This document shows, one piece after another, positions 23,084 through 34,992 of a stretch of 64,000 bases of DNA. The notes beneath the pieces are model-generated. The model was given only the letters and a program-made list of their open reading frames with translations. It was not told the origin of the DNA and did no database searches. The DNA lies in the NCBI GenBank assembly GCA_002150815.3, contig NDFF03000155.1, forward strand, positions 1-64,000, written 5' to 3'. The DNA comes from Grammothele lineata. Lineage: Eukaryota > Basidiomycota > Agaricomycetes > Polyporales > Polyporaceae. The stretch's first letter is position 1. Each line of letters starts with the position of its first letter. Position numbers and translations under genes: made by a program.

Positions 23084-23671
23084 TAGTACCCGGTGTGGTC
23101 GATCTCGCGTTGTGCGACTTCATCTGCTTTTAGCTGTTGTATCGTTTATCCCCCTTCAAGTTGTTGATATCCGTCTGCGAGTTGCTATGCAGTGTGTGCG
23201 GTAGAAGGCGACTCGAGAGTCGGTGTTACCTCATAGTGCGTCTTTTGGCGTGCAAAGGGAGCGTACGTGGCCCGCACGAGTCATTCACCATTGTGCACGT
23301 CTTTCCATCATTATTATTGGACAATGGAAGGCACAAAGAGTCAACCCTCCGCAGAATCAAGTCGGAAATGAACAGGCCTGTTGCCCAGGCCACACGGCCA
23401 TGCGTCATGTGGGTAATTGACGCCCAAGTGCGATGACTAGAAAGGAAGGTCAACCAGGATGGCGTACTTGGGCGCTTCAACAACGCTTTCTTGACCACCG
23501 ACCACCACGTCCCGCCTGAGTCGCTACACAAAACCCTCATTCCATTGTCCGCTGATTCAGGTGAGAATTAAAGCTCAAAAGCATTGTATTCCCCGATGGC
23601 CTGATCTGTTAATCGTTAGGCCACGCCTCATTCTTAAACCCGGGTCAAGTCTTGACCACCCAGTCCCCAAC

Positions 23672-23680
23672 ATATAAAAC
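23672..23680 (+). promoter_or_regulatory. TATA-like box of the downstream FunK1 gene
   Basis: ATATAAAAC lies 60 bases upstream of the ATG at 23740. The matching place in the upstream copy (about 20122-20130) reads ATATGAAAC, so that copy has lost the A-tract form. Assignment is by sequence and position only. Confidence 0.45.
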
Positions 23681-23739
23681 GTGCTGCCCTTGCGCGCTAC
23701 ACGGTATGTCCTTTCCCTCATTCCGTGACCTCGTTCAAT

Positions 23740-26737
23740 ATGAAGGCTCACACCCTCCCCGCCAACGTTCAGCACACCCCACTCAGCAACAAACATCGCA
23801 ACAAGGACCACCAGCGCGGACCCGAGTACCAGTGGCTTCCATCCGCCGACGTCGATCGCAAACACATGATGGACGACGCGCAAGACTGCACCATCGTCCT
23901 CCCAACACCCGAGTTCACGAAGACTTATACTCGCTATGACGCCAAAAGCTTCGACGCCCACTTCTCTCCCAAGGACATCGAGACGATCTCAGAGGAGTTC
24001 AGAGCTGTCCTAGAAGAGCACCGTGACGACCCGAACAGCAACGCGCGTGTGTTAGAAAAGGCGCTTTCTGCGAAATGGGTGCGTACTTGTACGTTTCTGC
24101 CTCCGCACGCAAGCCATTGACTTGATGCATCTAAGGCGGAATTGGATGCCCAATACCACTTCTGTCCCGGGTTCTTCTTACATCTCTCGGAGTCTAAGCC
24201 GGAAAGCGGAGATCCGACTCGGTCGAAGGTCGATGGCAGCTTCATCCCCAACGAAGACAGGTCCTTGATCACACCCGGCGTCCCGAACTGGGCCTATCAA
24301 TGGTTCTCCCTCGAGTTCAAGCGTGGAGGGACCGAGAACGACCCCTTCGATGACAGACACCCCTTCGCGCCAGAGACAGCGACAGCCACGCGACGGTCAG
24401 TCCGTGGCCAGCTCTTCGGCTACGTGGACCTCATTTTCAAGTATCAGCATCGTACTAGTCACTTTGAGCTGCTATTCAACGGGTCACAGTACCGGGCGAC
24501 GCGTTGGGATAGGTCTGGAGTGATCACCACGAAGGCGACCGAGTACGCGGAGACCGCCGACCACACCAGAGCTCTCCTCCAGCTCTTGTACGGTCTCTCC
24601 CAGATGAGCGCTGCGGATGCCGGTTTCGACCCCACGGCGGTCCGGCTCTCGCGCACGTCATGCGGGTGGAACCGTATGCGACACATGTCTTTTGACAACC
24701 CAAACGACTTCGACGAGGCTGAGTTCCTCAGCGCTGATCCCGACGGGAAGCCCATCCCCTGCGGTTTCGACAGGCAACCGCCCGCTCAAGCCGAGACGTC
24801 GCCCCTGTTCGCGTCCGCACTTCTCCATCAGGACCCGACGTTCGAGTGCCAGCACCATTCTATTCCTGACGACGTCAATGCACACCCCCCTACAACGTCC
24901 CTCGCCACAGAGCTTCCCCCACCCACGTTCTCCTATATTCGCAAACTGTTCAAGGACTCGCTCAGTCATGGGGCTGGCTACGCGCTGACCGTCTCTGGCC
25001 ACCGATACCTCGTGGGCTACCCTACGTATGCAGCGATGGGCCCGATCGGCAGGGGTACGCGGGGTTTCGTTGCGCTCGAGTGGGACACGCAGCGGTTCGT
25101 CTTCCTCAAGGACTCGTGGCGGCCGCACTACGAGGGCGTCAGCATAGAGGGCAATACTTTGAAGACGCTGAACGATGCCGAGGTGTCGAACATTCCGACG
25201 CTCGTCTGCTCCGAGGATGTGAAGGGCCAAGTCACCGTCACCTCGCGGTACTCTCCGACGGCTCGCGCCGCTAAGCCGCGCCCGACTCGCACTATGCCGC
25301 GACGCGCTGGTGCTGGCAAGGGTCCCGCCGCGGCGCGCTCAGAAGAGCCCGCCGTTGCTGCCACTACAAAGTCATCTTCGATTACTACTCCGACGACGGC
25401 CCCCGACCTTCCATCCGCTGCCACGTCGTCCAAAAAGCGCAACCTTGCCGAAGCGAACTTGCCAAGCCAACGCCTTCAACCTGGCGCTGGACTTCGACAC
25501 TTGATCCATACCCGCCTCGTCGTGACCGAAGTATGCCTACCATCAACGAGATTCACATCCAGCAAACTATTGCTACGCATGGTCTATCAGACTCTCTATG
25601 GTGCGTCCGTTATAGTTGGATGGTGCATACGGCGTGGATGCTGACTTGTCATACCTCAGCCCACGAGCAAGCTTATACCCGCTGTGGCATCATGCACCGC
25701 GATGTGAGCCCCGGCAACCTACTCATTTACCCTATCTTCGTATACAACAAAGAGCTTGGCTATCGTGGCATCATCTGGCGCGGCATCCTCAGTGATTGGG
25801 AGATGGGAAAGGTCATTCCATCGGACCAGGCGTGCCAGCCCTTCCGAACAGTATGTGCTCTACACGATAGAATTTTCCGTCTTTGCTAACCGCCACCCTC
25901 CAGGGCACGTGGCAAACTCTATCCGTGCCATCCCTCCTCGACCCGTATAAGGTTGTGGAGATCGCCGACGAAATCGAGTCTTTCTTCAACGTTGTTGTGT
26001 ACAACGGAACTCGCTTCCTCATGCACAACTTCTCCGAAGCCGATGTCCACAAGTTTTTCCGGGAATACTTTGATGGCTATCGAAGCACCTCCGAGGGCGA
26101 CGTCTGCGGAGACCGGAAGTACAAGTCAATCTCGAGCGCCAAGATTGCTGAGGGGAATCAACCTCTTGTTTTTGGCGATGACGTCGAACACCCGCTGAAC
26201 AAGTTCATCAGTGAAATGCTGCTCCTGCTCCAAGCTCGCCTGGCTGTCTGGGAGTCCGAGAACCCCCGCGGCGCGGCGCGGAAGCCCCAGTTGCCGAGTG
26301 TCCTTGAGGCACCCAAGGCGAGCACCTCGAAGGCCCCCTTAACCCTCGATGAGTTGTACCAGAAAGACGAAGAGATACTCGGGATGCCGGAGGGCGTGTC
26401 CTCTTTCAAGCACCTCGAGCAGATCGAGTCGAAGCCCTCTGCGGAGACATGCCGTCTGGCTGATTGGCTGAAGACCCACGAGCACGTCAGGCAGCTCATC
26501 CGGAGTTACTTGGCGAACCGCAAATGGCCCGAAAACGACACTACAGGTGGCGTAGACATGCTGCTAGGCTACGACCCCGATAGGACACCGTCGGAGATTG
26601 AGAAGGCGGCCAAGCGGCTACGCCAGACGATTGAGGGCGTGCCGCGCAACACGGCGGCGATCGACGCGGTTCCGCCTGGCCCTCAGACCGCTGTAGGCAT
26701 GCGGAAAGGGAAGGGAAAGGGGAGGGCTGGTCTGTAG
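23740..26737 (+). CDS. FunK1 fungal-type protein kinase, downstream copy
   Basis: Four exons (23740-24078, 24136-25600, 25660-25850, 25904-26737) splice into 942 aa with all phases closing. The domain order matches its upstream neighbour: an N-terminal helical part with FRAVLEEHRDD, then FDDRHPFAPET, YVDLIFKYQHRTSHF, RYLVGYPTYAAMGPIGRG, FVFLKDSWRPHYEGVSIEG, then an insert rich in Ala/Pro/Ser with a KKR motif (about residues 560-600), then VVTEVCLPSTRF, GIMHRDVSPGNLL, ILSDWEMGKV, and EIADEIESFFNVVVYNGTRF. The catalytic Asp and Asn are kept, while the metal-binding motif is DWE rather than DFG, so its activity as a kinase is likely but not certain. It has a start codon in good context and a TATA-like box, and it appears the healthier of the two copies. 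Confidence 0.82.
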
Positions 26738-27319
26738 CAGTTGCTGATGTTGTCTATGTCGTGTTTTGTAGCTGTATCTCGATTCCGTTCTTGTGTTGGT
26801 TGTGTTATTCTGCGGTACTATCCATCTCCAACTCCCCACGCGGTGGTTCGATTACGCGCCTCAGCCTGCGACTACAATTCGACGTTCCTATAAGCTCTAT
26901 GTCCGAGTACTAGTCCCAGCACTGCGTGCATCATGAGAAGAGCTCACGACTCAGACGCATTTATCGAACTCCGCCGCGCGCGAGACGTGTGATTCTATCG
27001 CCTCACCTCCTGTAACAGTCCTTGCCGCCGCGGTGGTGTTGTCGATGTTCCCTCGGACAGCACCGCCAGCACCGCTGCCGACGCGCGGGGCATGGCACGT
27101 TAGAAACTCCTCGACCGATTCCCAAGCGCGAATGCGAAAAGGACGTCGTATGAGCGCGAGTGGAACATCTCGGTTTCCAAAGCCGTTTTGCCCGGGTCCA
27201 CGCGCCAGCACACAGAGGCATAATAGCCGTTATACGTGCGCAGAGTCGCTATCGATTACCGTACAGCTATCACAAGTCATAAACTCAAAGAGTGATCAAA
27301 CAATACTTACTACCCGTCA
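26738..27319. other. Intergenic region after the FunK1 pair
   Basis: No gene supported. The last 80 bases resemble the 3' flank of the kinase-like gene at 5550-5640 and belong to the relic that follows. Confidence 0.5.
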
Positions 27320-28400
27320 GCTCCTCCAAAAAGTGCAGATCGTGCACCTGCTCGATCACCCGGAGATCAGCGAAGTGAGGTCCGATGAAGGAACAACTTT
27401 GCAGGGTCCTATTACCGGCCCAGTCAGGTAGAAAGCGACCCGCCAAGCGGATGCCGCGGCCATCGAAGACGTGTTCATGGGTGATGGCGTAGGAGCCAGC
27501 GAGCGAATCAGGTCTTCATAGTATTCCTTCAGGCCCGCGATACATTCCCTTGACGCGCCGAATAGCCATCCAGTGCAGTACGTCGCCTCGTCCAGCAGCG
27601 AGTGGCCCAGTATTGGACCCAGACCAGGATGAGATACGGCCGAGATCATTAGTCCGTCAGCGGCTGCACGACAAGCCAGTCCACGCAGAGCGCCCCGAGC
27701 ACTTGGATCTTCGGACCGGCGATGGCGAGGAGGAGGGCGGGGCAGCAGCCCACTCCGCGGATGTGCTGGGCCTGGCTGGACCGTCGTGACCGATATTGCA
27801 AACGACAGCAAGGCCAACACGCCTTTTCAGACGAGCACGCCCTCACGTAGGCGTACTCGACCTCGGCGGCCGGTGCTTCCCCAATCTCGTTCCTCATCTC
27901 CGTCAATGCGATGATGGGTTGAAGTCCGCGCACGTATACCTTTACGGCCTCATCGGGTTCGCAATCGCAGAGGATCGACGGCAGCCTCCAGTATCATGCT
28001 CGATGGCAGCCTGAGCGTGACGGGCAACGCACCGAGGATTGCGGGTCGATAGTTGTAAGTAGCATCGAGGCCGCCTTCCTGTTAAGCCACAAACCTGCTG
28101 TAAAGCTTCGCTTCAGCAGAGGGACTGTTCAATACACCGGCGAGTTGCGCTTGCGAATCTGGAATGACACATGACCGCCAAACACCGAACGACAGGAAAT
28201 GGAAACTCACTAGCTTGAGCATCGGCTTCGCTGCCTGCTGCTTTCTATGATTATTTGCGGCCTTCCATGTGAAGCGGAGAGCGAGCGAGGTGCTAGGATA
28301 GTAGGAAGCATGAGCGACGGCGCAAGAGGGGGCCAACAAGAGGCAAGAACTTGTATACTCACCAAGTGTAGCTACCGCTTAAGTGCTCTCGATGTTGTAC
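27320..28400 (-). pseudogene. Relic of the kinase-like gene found at 5.6-7.8 kb
   Basis: Blocks collinear with the 5613-7822 gene are present in the same orientation: the ends of the coding region and 3' flank (27300-27360), RASRECIADL-like ASRECIAGLKEYYEDLIRSL (near 27500-27560), GLQPIIALTEMRNEIG and CCPALLLAIAG (27650-27933), and the exon preceding the second splice site (28082-28340). About 525 bases that would encode the whole kinase lobe are missing (the join sits near 27365, matching 5670 and 6200 of the other copy). A second gap of roughly 130 bases lies near 27985. Several stops and frame changes occur. It cannot make a kinase. Confidence 0.75.
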
Positions 28401-29490
28401 TACTCCCACCAATTTTGAACCTCCTTCGCAGCCGAAGTCAAGAGAACCAGGGACATCGAGAGCAGTGGACATGAGCGCGTAAGAACATGGCAAGCCGGAA
28501 GAAGGGTACTGTTCGTCACCGTCCCGAACTTGACTCTTTCCGCGGAGATCGGTCCAGACACCATGGCCATCAGCAGCTCGCGTGGCTCCCACGAGAGCGC
28601 ACCATCAGATAAAACCCGAGTCGAGTCATTCGTCGACGTCGACCGGCGCCCGATCGAGGAATTTGACCGCCCCGAGCGCCTCCTCTGAATGCTCTCAAAA
28701 TCGGTCCAAGTTTTTTCGCACAACGATTGGAGGTTGGACGTTCAGGAATATAGACAGCATCCGATTAGCCAGTAGCCAGTGTAACAAGCGGAGAGCGTAT
28801 GCGGGAGGTATATAGCGAGTGTATGTACCGTACGTCTATGCCGGATGCCTATGCGATGCCTATGCGATGCGTGCGGAGAGCCCGAGCGGGAGCAGGAGCA
28901 GAGACGGGGGATGCGATGTGACGAGGCGAGACGAGACGAGACGAGACGAGACGAGACGAGACGAGACGAGACGAGACGAGCAAGAGAGAGGAAATATGTG
29001 GAGAGAGATCGAGCGGAAGAGAGATAGAGAGGAAGAGATGGACAGAGATGAAGAGAAAAGGCAAGTGCTACAGTGGGGGGAGAGAACGAGACGGAACCTT
29101 TTATGGACGGGAGACGATCCGGGAACCGTGGTCCGAGCCTAGTCTACCCAAGAGAGAAGACACGAGAAAGGAGAGAGACGAGAGACGAGAGAAGAAAATG
29201 GTGGGCACCAAAAGCCGCATTGCTGCCACTTCCGGTCCGGCGGGAGGATGGAGATGCGGGGGAAAGGGGGCCGAGAAGGGGACAAGAACGATATAACTTA
29301 GCAGGTCGTGACAGGATGGGAAACATGTCCAAAACCGACGTGCGGGTCGTCAACGTGCTCGTGAGGGCATAAGACGGAGAGGGCGCAGGTCCTAAACCAG
29401 TGGCAGTCAGTACCGACGTTGCGCACAGACGAACGAACAAGCGACGCACCAAGAACTACCTGGCCGGCCGACGATCCTCCGCCCTCGCGC
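28401..29490. other. Purine-rich intergenic region
   Basis: The left part fades out of the kinase relic. From about 28850 the plus strand becomes strongly purine-rich (AGAG and GAGA tracts), including a pentanucleotide array listed separately. No gene is supported; open frames here are driven by the repeats. Confidence 0.5.
28921..28980 (+). repeat. ACGAG pentanucleotide microsatellite
   Basis: Twelve consecutive 5-base units of ACGAG, the second one changed to GCGAG, then perfect for ten units. The array ends in CAAGAGAGAGG. The whole neighbourhood to about 29200 is polypurine. It lies upstream in orientation terms of nothing obvious; the nearest gene end is the phosphatase 3' end 500 bases to the right. 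Confidence 0.95.
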
Positions 29491-30225
29491 TCACAGCGCC
29501 TCGTGCTTCTCGTCGATCCACGCCGCCCGCTCGAACGTGCGCACGTACTCGTGCTGGGGGCCCGTCTCGGGGCTCATCGGGAACCGCTTGCACTTCTCGA
29601 CCGTCTTCCACTCCTCCGCGATCATCCTCAGCGCGTCGTCCCCGTCCTTCGCGATCCCGCACTCGACGAGCCAGCACCCGACGATGAGGCCCGTGCGCCC
29701 GATGCCCCCGCGGCAGTGCACGGCGGCGATGCGGCCCCTCGACTCGTTGTCCCGGAGGACGTGCATGACCTGCCCGACGAGCTCGGCCGAGTCGGGCAGG
29801 GAGCGGTCGCGGATGGGGAAGTTGTGGTACTCGACCTCGCGCGGGTCGATGCCGACGAGGGCGCAGCGCTCGGTGAGGTGCGGGTGGTACGGGAAGAGCT
29901 CGTGCGGCTCGGTGAGGTCGATGAAGGTGCGCACGCCCGCGAGGAGGAGCGCGTCGAGCTTCTGCTTCGTCTGCTTGCGCGCGATTTGGGCGGGGGTTAG
30001 GGGGCAGTAGGGGAACTCGCACGCGACGAGCTGCGGGGTTGCCCAGTACGAGTTGGGGATAGGTCGGGGTCGGTGGCGGAGGGTGCGTGCGGTTGGTGAG
30101 GGAGGGGCGGAGGCGGTGGGGCGGGTGAGGGCGAGGGCGACACAGTCGCGGTCTGCGGGCTGGACATGGCGGAGAGCGGGGGGCATGCCCGAGGGCAGAG
30201 AGATTTCATAGGCCGTCATAGACAT
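29491..30225 (-). CDS. Dual-specificity/tyrosine phosphatase-like protein
   Basis: Single exon, 244 aa. The active-site loop is VHCRGGIGRTG (HCx5R, about residue 170-180), with a general-acid Asp candidate in IRDRSLPDS about 35 residues before it. Upstream are SYWATPQLVACEFPYCP and a long helix with ARKQTKQKLDALLLAGVRTFIDLTEP, as in bacterial- and plant-type dual-specificity phosphatases that begin with a placement strand (GR-Y-G-FP). The C-terminus has EEWKTVEKCKRFPMSPETGPQHEYVRTF in two helices. It removes phosphate from Tyr and perhaps Ser/Thr; the substrate is unknown. The ATG at 30225 gives a compact protein. An upstream open frame continues without an ATG and is taken as 5' leader. Confidence 0.8.
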   Translation of the reverse strand: MSMTAYEISLPSGMPPALRHVQPADRDCVALALTRPTASAPPSPTARTLRHRPRPIPNSYWATPQLVACEFPYCPLTPAQIARKQTKQKLDALLLAGVRTFIDLTEPHELFPYHPHLTERCALVGIDPREVEYHNFPIRDRSLPDSAELVGQVMHVLRDNESRGRIAAVHCRGGIGRTGLIVGCWLVECGIAKDGDDALRMIAEEWKTVEKCKRFPMSPETGPQHEYVRTFERAAWIDEKHEAL

Positions 30226-33200
30226 GATGGGCGTAAGCAATGGTAGATGGATGTGCTCGTAGAGGGGGCGTCTCGTAGACGGAGGGCGGGTGAAGGAGGA
30301 GGCGGGAGGTCGTGCGAGGCGGTTATATGCGAAGGCGTCGAGAGACAAAGAGGAGACCAAGCGCCGCCCCAAGAGCACGCCGGTACGGGTCGCCGGCCAC
30401 GTGGATAACGTAAGCTGTGCCCGCCTCTCCTCGCTTGCCCATTTGCTCCAAGCCTGCCGCTGGGCTGGCTTTTGTCTCCGCCTTTGTTCTTCCTCCTCGA
30501 TGACTCGCCCGCCCTTCTGTTTTCTTACAAACTGCGCTCATCACCGTCGCTGGCACCGAGCACGACGACGAGGTGAGCGCCTTGCAGTGCGGTCGCGACG
30601 CCCAAGAGGAGTCTCGCCGCCAAGATCTAGACCCGGGCGCTTGATACTCCACCGCGATCACCCCTCGCTCGAACGAATGCCTGGGCGGTGCGGCCTTCCA
30701 GCTTCCAGGTCCCCGCCGTCTCGACCCAGAAGGCCGGCTCTACTCTACTCCTTCTACTGAACGTTCGCACCGAACGTTGTCCGCCTTCCCTGTCCGTCTG
30801 GCCACACCTTCCTCCGTCCGCCGGCGGCACCTGATGTCCTCCGCAGCCCACCCGTGGGCTGTCGTGCGGGCGTTGAGCCTCTCCGCGACTCTTCTCCCGT
30901 CACCGCCCAGGCACCTTCGCGAACCCATAGGAGCAGGATCGGGGCCACCAGCACGCCCGTAGCTGCAGCAGATTGCGGTTCTGCACGGCACCTACACCTC
31001 CGCTGGCACCTCCGGCAGAGATCGTTCATTTAAGTTGCTCCATTCTTGATCGCTCCATTCGCGTTCGAGTCCTCTGCTTACCCCGATCGTGCCACCGATA
31101 GATCATCCCAGCGGCGGCTCATCTGCCAGTGCTCCACCTCGCGCATCGCTGGTCCAACGCGGCTCGGAACGCAGGTCGTCTCGTCAAAATGCGATACCCC
31201 CGGAAGACACGCGGTCCCTCAAACCCCCAGACGGCACCCCGCGACAAAACACGCGCGTCGAGCAAAGACAGCGAACGTACGCCTGACCCTCCGTTATCAG
31301 CTCTCTGCCGCGCACGTTTGAACCGCGCGTCGTCGCGCGTCCCCATCGGCTGACACTCGCCCTCACTGGCGGCATACTAGTGCATGTATAAACGTCCACG
31401 TCGCGCTTGTGGCGCACGCCTCCCCCACAGACGCATACAAACGGCGCGCGCCGCCTGCGCTCGAGCTCGCACGCGCACCTCCGAGGAGGCCGGAGATCAC
31501 CCGTCATTCGCTCCGTGCGCGCACGCACGCGCGTCGCACTGTACATATATATGCTTTTATCACCCCGAGCCTCCCGCAGAGCCGCCGCGATCGTCCACGG
31601 TCCCGCCTCGGGCCATCCAGTCTCGGTGGCCGCGCCCGGCTGGGCCAGGGCGGCGTTAAGTACAGTCAATTAGTTTGAACCTTGCTCGGGCAGACTCGGG
31701 ATCGCTGCGGGTTCGGCGATTCAGACCAGTTTGCACGAAGGAGAGAAGAGTGGAGCTGCTCTACATAGAGGCGTTGAACTCTGAGCTCTCCTCGGTTAGC
31801 TAGTCTGGAGGCTTCTCGGAAGCTGGCCGTCGGCGCTGCCAGAGAGGGATGAGATTAGGGCGCGGGTGCGGTGTGTTTGCTTATCGCATCGCGCACCTTA
31901 CAGTTCATATGCGCAGTACTGGTTGTGGGCATGTGTATGCTGCATGTATGGGTCTGACGTCCCTCGTGCCTACCATACAGCTTGTAGATGTTCGCGGGAA
32001 TGTCATATGATGACGTTCACGCAGAGAAGGCCCGCACGCAGGCGCACGCCCGTCAAAGTCGTGCTTCCAAGTTGCAGACCATACTTACGGCACGGGGTGC
32101 CCCAACGAGTCTACCTGTGTGTCTAGTAGGGGACTCCTCATTTGTCTTACCGAACTCCCGATTCCCGAATAGCATTGAAGCCCGTTCGACACACAGAACG
32201 CGATCGCGTCCACCTCGCGTACCACTACCTATGACCACGCTCCAGGTACCCCGGCCTCATACTATAAAGTTCCCAGGACGACTCGACGGTATCTTCTAGG
32301 TCCGTACTCGTACTTCCTTCAAAGTTCACAGCGCCCGTGCCGCAGGAGATGCCACTTCTTCCCTGCCATCAGCCTATAGCTACTAACTGGCCATCCCGGA
32401 CTCCAGATATGCCCATGTCCGTGTACCTCAGGCCTCAGGCCTATGTCCTTCACTTCCGCTAGCGCTCCCGCCGCGCTTATTGCCACAGCGATTCCCCGCT
32501 GTTCCCCGCTGTTCCCCGCCGGGCGAAATGGGCACAGCATTTCCCGTGCGCATATGCATATGCATATGAATGAAGGGGCGCGGAGGGCCGGGCCTGTACA
32601 GGGGCGTTCGGCGTTCGGCGTTCAATATTCAATACAGTAGGCTCAAGTCTGACCGGACTCGTGCGGATATCTGGATATCTGGACTCTATAGACTATTCGA
32701 GAGGGCGGGCCTGGGGTCCGAGTACGGTCTTGGCGGCGATGTTCGGCCCGTGACCGTGCCACGTTGGCCGGGACAGTTTCTCCCAAGATGGTGCAGTATG
32801 GACGAGGCTAGGATTCGTGCATCGGGCTTTGACGCTGGCTGTATGCGCACTGCGCCGTACGGTAGGCTATGACGTCATGCACATAACAGAAGCACAGCCC
32901 CGGACGGGGACGGCTGCCTCCTTAGCGAAGGTGCGGTCAGAACAGCTAGAGAACGCTAGATACACATCTGCAAGGCCGACAAGGGACGCATAAACGGAGT
33001 ATATGCTACCACCAGTAGTAAGTAGAACGTGTAGAGCACGGAGCGGGAAAGACTAGGAATACAGGGTAGGATGCAGGGCGACGCGATCGCAGGTATTACG
33101 CGGGTAGTAAGACATTCGGAACAGCAGACGGGTGAGCGACAGACAAATCAGGAAATCAGGGAGCGTGTACGTGAGTGAACGGGAGCGGGAGACAGAGGGA

Positions 33201-33485
33201 CGGAGGCGCGGCGTGTACGGCGGGCCCGGCCCTTTACGAATGTGGACAGAGCATCATTACAGCACTGGGCCGCTCTGCTCCTGCGCTTCTTCTGCGGTAG
33301 ACTTGCTCTCAGCGCCGCCGTCGTACGATTCGTATACGATCGCGGAGTCGAATGGGCTATATGCGCAGGCGTGAGCTATCCAGTACAACCCGCATGGAGA
33401 GCGAGCAAGCAGGGAGGGAAAGAGGGATAGCAATGGGAGGGAGGGGATGCGGGAAGGATAGACTCGGATGAGGGAGCAAGGCCAC
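30226..33485. other. 3.3-kb stretch without a supported gene
   Basis: I read all frames and found no domain, no conserved splice pattern and no long frame with protein-like composition. It is GC-rich to 31700 and mixed after that. Small features are a (CATATG)-type alternating tract near 32549-32568, a repeated GTTCCCCGC near 32500-32520, and a triple GTTCGGC at 32606-32622. It may be regulatory DNA between the phosphatase and the membrane-protein gene or an old degraded insertion. Confidence 0.5.
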
Positions 33486-34992
33486 TCACACGTCGCTCGC
33501 CATGATGATCGTCGAAAGCGGGACCGAGGTGCGCGTCGGCGCGGGCGCAGCCTGGCTGCCCTTTACCTCCTGCTCGTCGAGGGAGAGCAACGCTCGGGAA
33601 GAGGCGATCGCGCTAGATCATAGGCGTCGTCAGCTTCAGCGCGATCTCCGGGGGACCATGGCCGGAGGAAGAGAACGCACCTGACCGTCATCGCGACTTG
33701 CGACATGAGCGCGTCCATGCCCACTGCACACAGGTTTACGCTCAGCATCGAGATAAATATAAACCAACCATAGGCAAGGTGAACGCACTGTTGAGGTTGA
33801 GAGCACCGAGGACCGCAACGGGAACCGTCGCCACGCACGTCACGGCGACGTACCAGACACCCTGCACGCAGAGCGTGTCCCCGAGCCGCCAGCCGCTGCG
33901 CTTCATCCGGTCGCGGCGCACACTATGGACGGCGTAGAGAGTCGAGAGAAAGATGACGAGGTCGAAGAGGAACGCTGTGCACGAAACGCGTCAGCACGAG
34001 TAGTTCGGCACGAGGACGAGGGAGCGAGAGACGTACTGTAGAGGTGGAAGGCCGAGAGGAGGGAGCCGTTCACTCGGGTGAAGCTGCACGTCTTCGCAGT
34101 CGGGTCCCACTCTGCGCGAATCGTCAAGATGCCCTCTGCATGCGCAACCATCAGCCATGAACGCAGCTTGAGGGCCACCAAGACAAGAAGGACGCACGAA
34201 GAATAGCTAGGACGGCCTGGCCGATGCCGAGTGCGTAGAGGGAATACATGGGGAGCCGCATGCCGAGCGTACGGAAGATCATTGCGCTGTAAGAGCATCG
34301 CTCTGAGGGCTCTAGTCACAAGAAAATAGCGGGACAACGCACGGTCTGGCGCAGAGAGTGAGGCTTGCGAGCATCTCTACCACGCTTCCGAGGCCCTGAG
34401 GATTCGGCTATGAGCAAAATTGGAGGATTGGAATACGTGGAACGCGTACCGCAAATATCCTGTAGGAGACTGGAGGGTCATATCAGCATCTATTCCACAT
34501 TCATGAAAGGTCTTGAAAGTAATGGACAGAGTATGGAATCCCGCATGCGCGACAAAGTGGGAGGGTATATGGTTACAGATCGTGTATGGGACGATCATGA
34601 CGCACCATCACAAGGTATATGGTATGAGAAGGCCTGAGCGGTGACACTTCAGACGTACGCAGTTAGACGACGTGGGAAGATATATGGCAGAAGATCTCTC
34701 ACAAGAAGAGAAGCAATCCTAGGGTCATGTACCGCGCGAGGAAGAAGGGGACATAGATAGACTTGAAGGCACGTTGCCGGGTGGTGAGTTGCCATTCAAT
34801 CTTGATGGTGTCAAGCATGAATGCGCTGTACAGCGGGCGAGGCGGAGGGAATAAGATCGCGGTTGCCGCAAATCGTGTAAGGAATAGAGCGCGGAATGCT
34901 CACCCATAGAGGCCGAGGAGGACGTTGGCCAGCTGCGTATAGATTATAAGGATGAACTCATCCACGTGCGGGTCTTTCCAGTCGATATGCAT
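33486..34992 (-). CDS. Multi-pass membrane protein of a basidiomycete-expanded family
   Basis: About ten exons. The secure ones are 34992-34904, 34825-34703, 34633-34606, 34395-34343, 34286-34198, 34135-34037, 33974-33789, 33723-33681 and 33612-33486. A 10-base exon may exist near 34450, and the join between 34606 and 34395 is unsettled. The N-terminus (DWKDPHVDEFILIIYTQL, then GLYGAFMLDTIKIEWQL) is typical of the seven-helix-like proteins seen in many copies in Agaricomycetes. Membrane segments include YMTLGLLLFL, MYSLYALGIGQAVLAILQG, TFLFDLVIFLSTLYAVHSV and YVAVTCVATVPVAVLG. A CSFTRVN loop sits between segments. The C-terminal tail is cytosol-like (SLDEQEVKGSQAAPAPT). Function is unknown; a receptor or carrier role would be a guess. 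A GTGAGT overlaps the stop, so a further exon cannot be excluded. Confidence 0.65.

Larger units (their letters stand above)
19708..26737 (+). repeat. Tandem segmental duplication carrying two FunK1 genes
   Basis: Two head-to-tail units of about 3.5 kb start near 19708 and 23228. Similarity begins upstream of the genes, in a block containing TTTTGGCGTGC in the second unit and TTTTTGGCGTGC in the first, followed by GGGAGC-TACGTGGCC, and continues through all four exons and three intron positions. The two proteins have diverged clearly, so the event is not recent. In the first unit, about 100 bases that hold the start codon and first 30-odd codons in the second unit are missing. Confidence 0.75.

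Noticed and set aside
29419..30010. Long plus-strand frames opposite the phosphatase
   Set aside because: Antisense shadows of a gene with a clear HCx5R active site.
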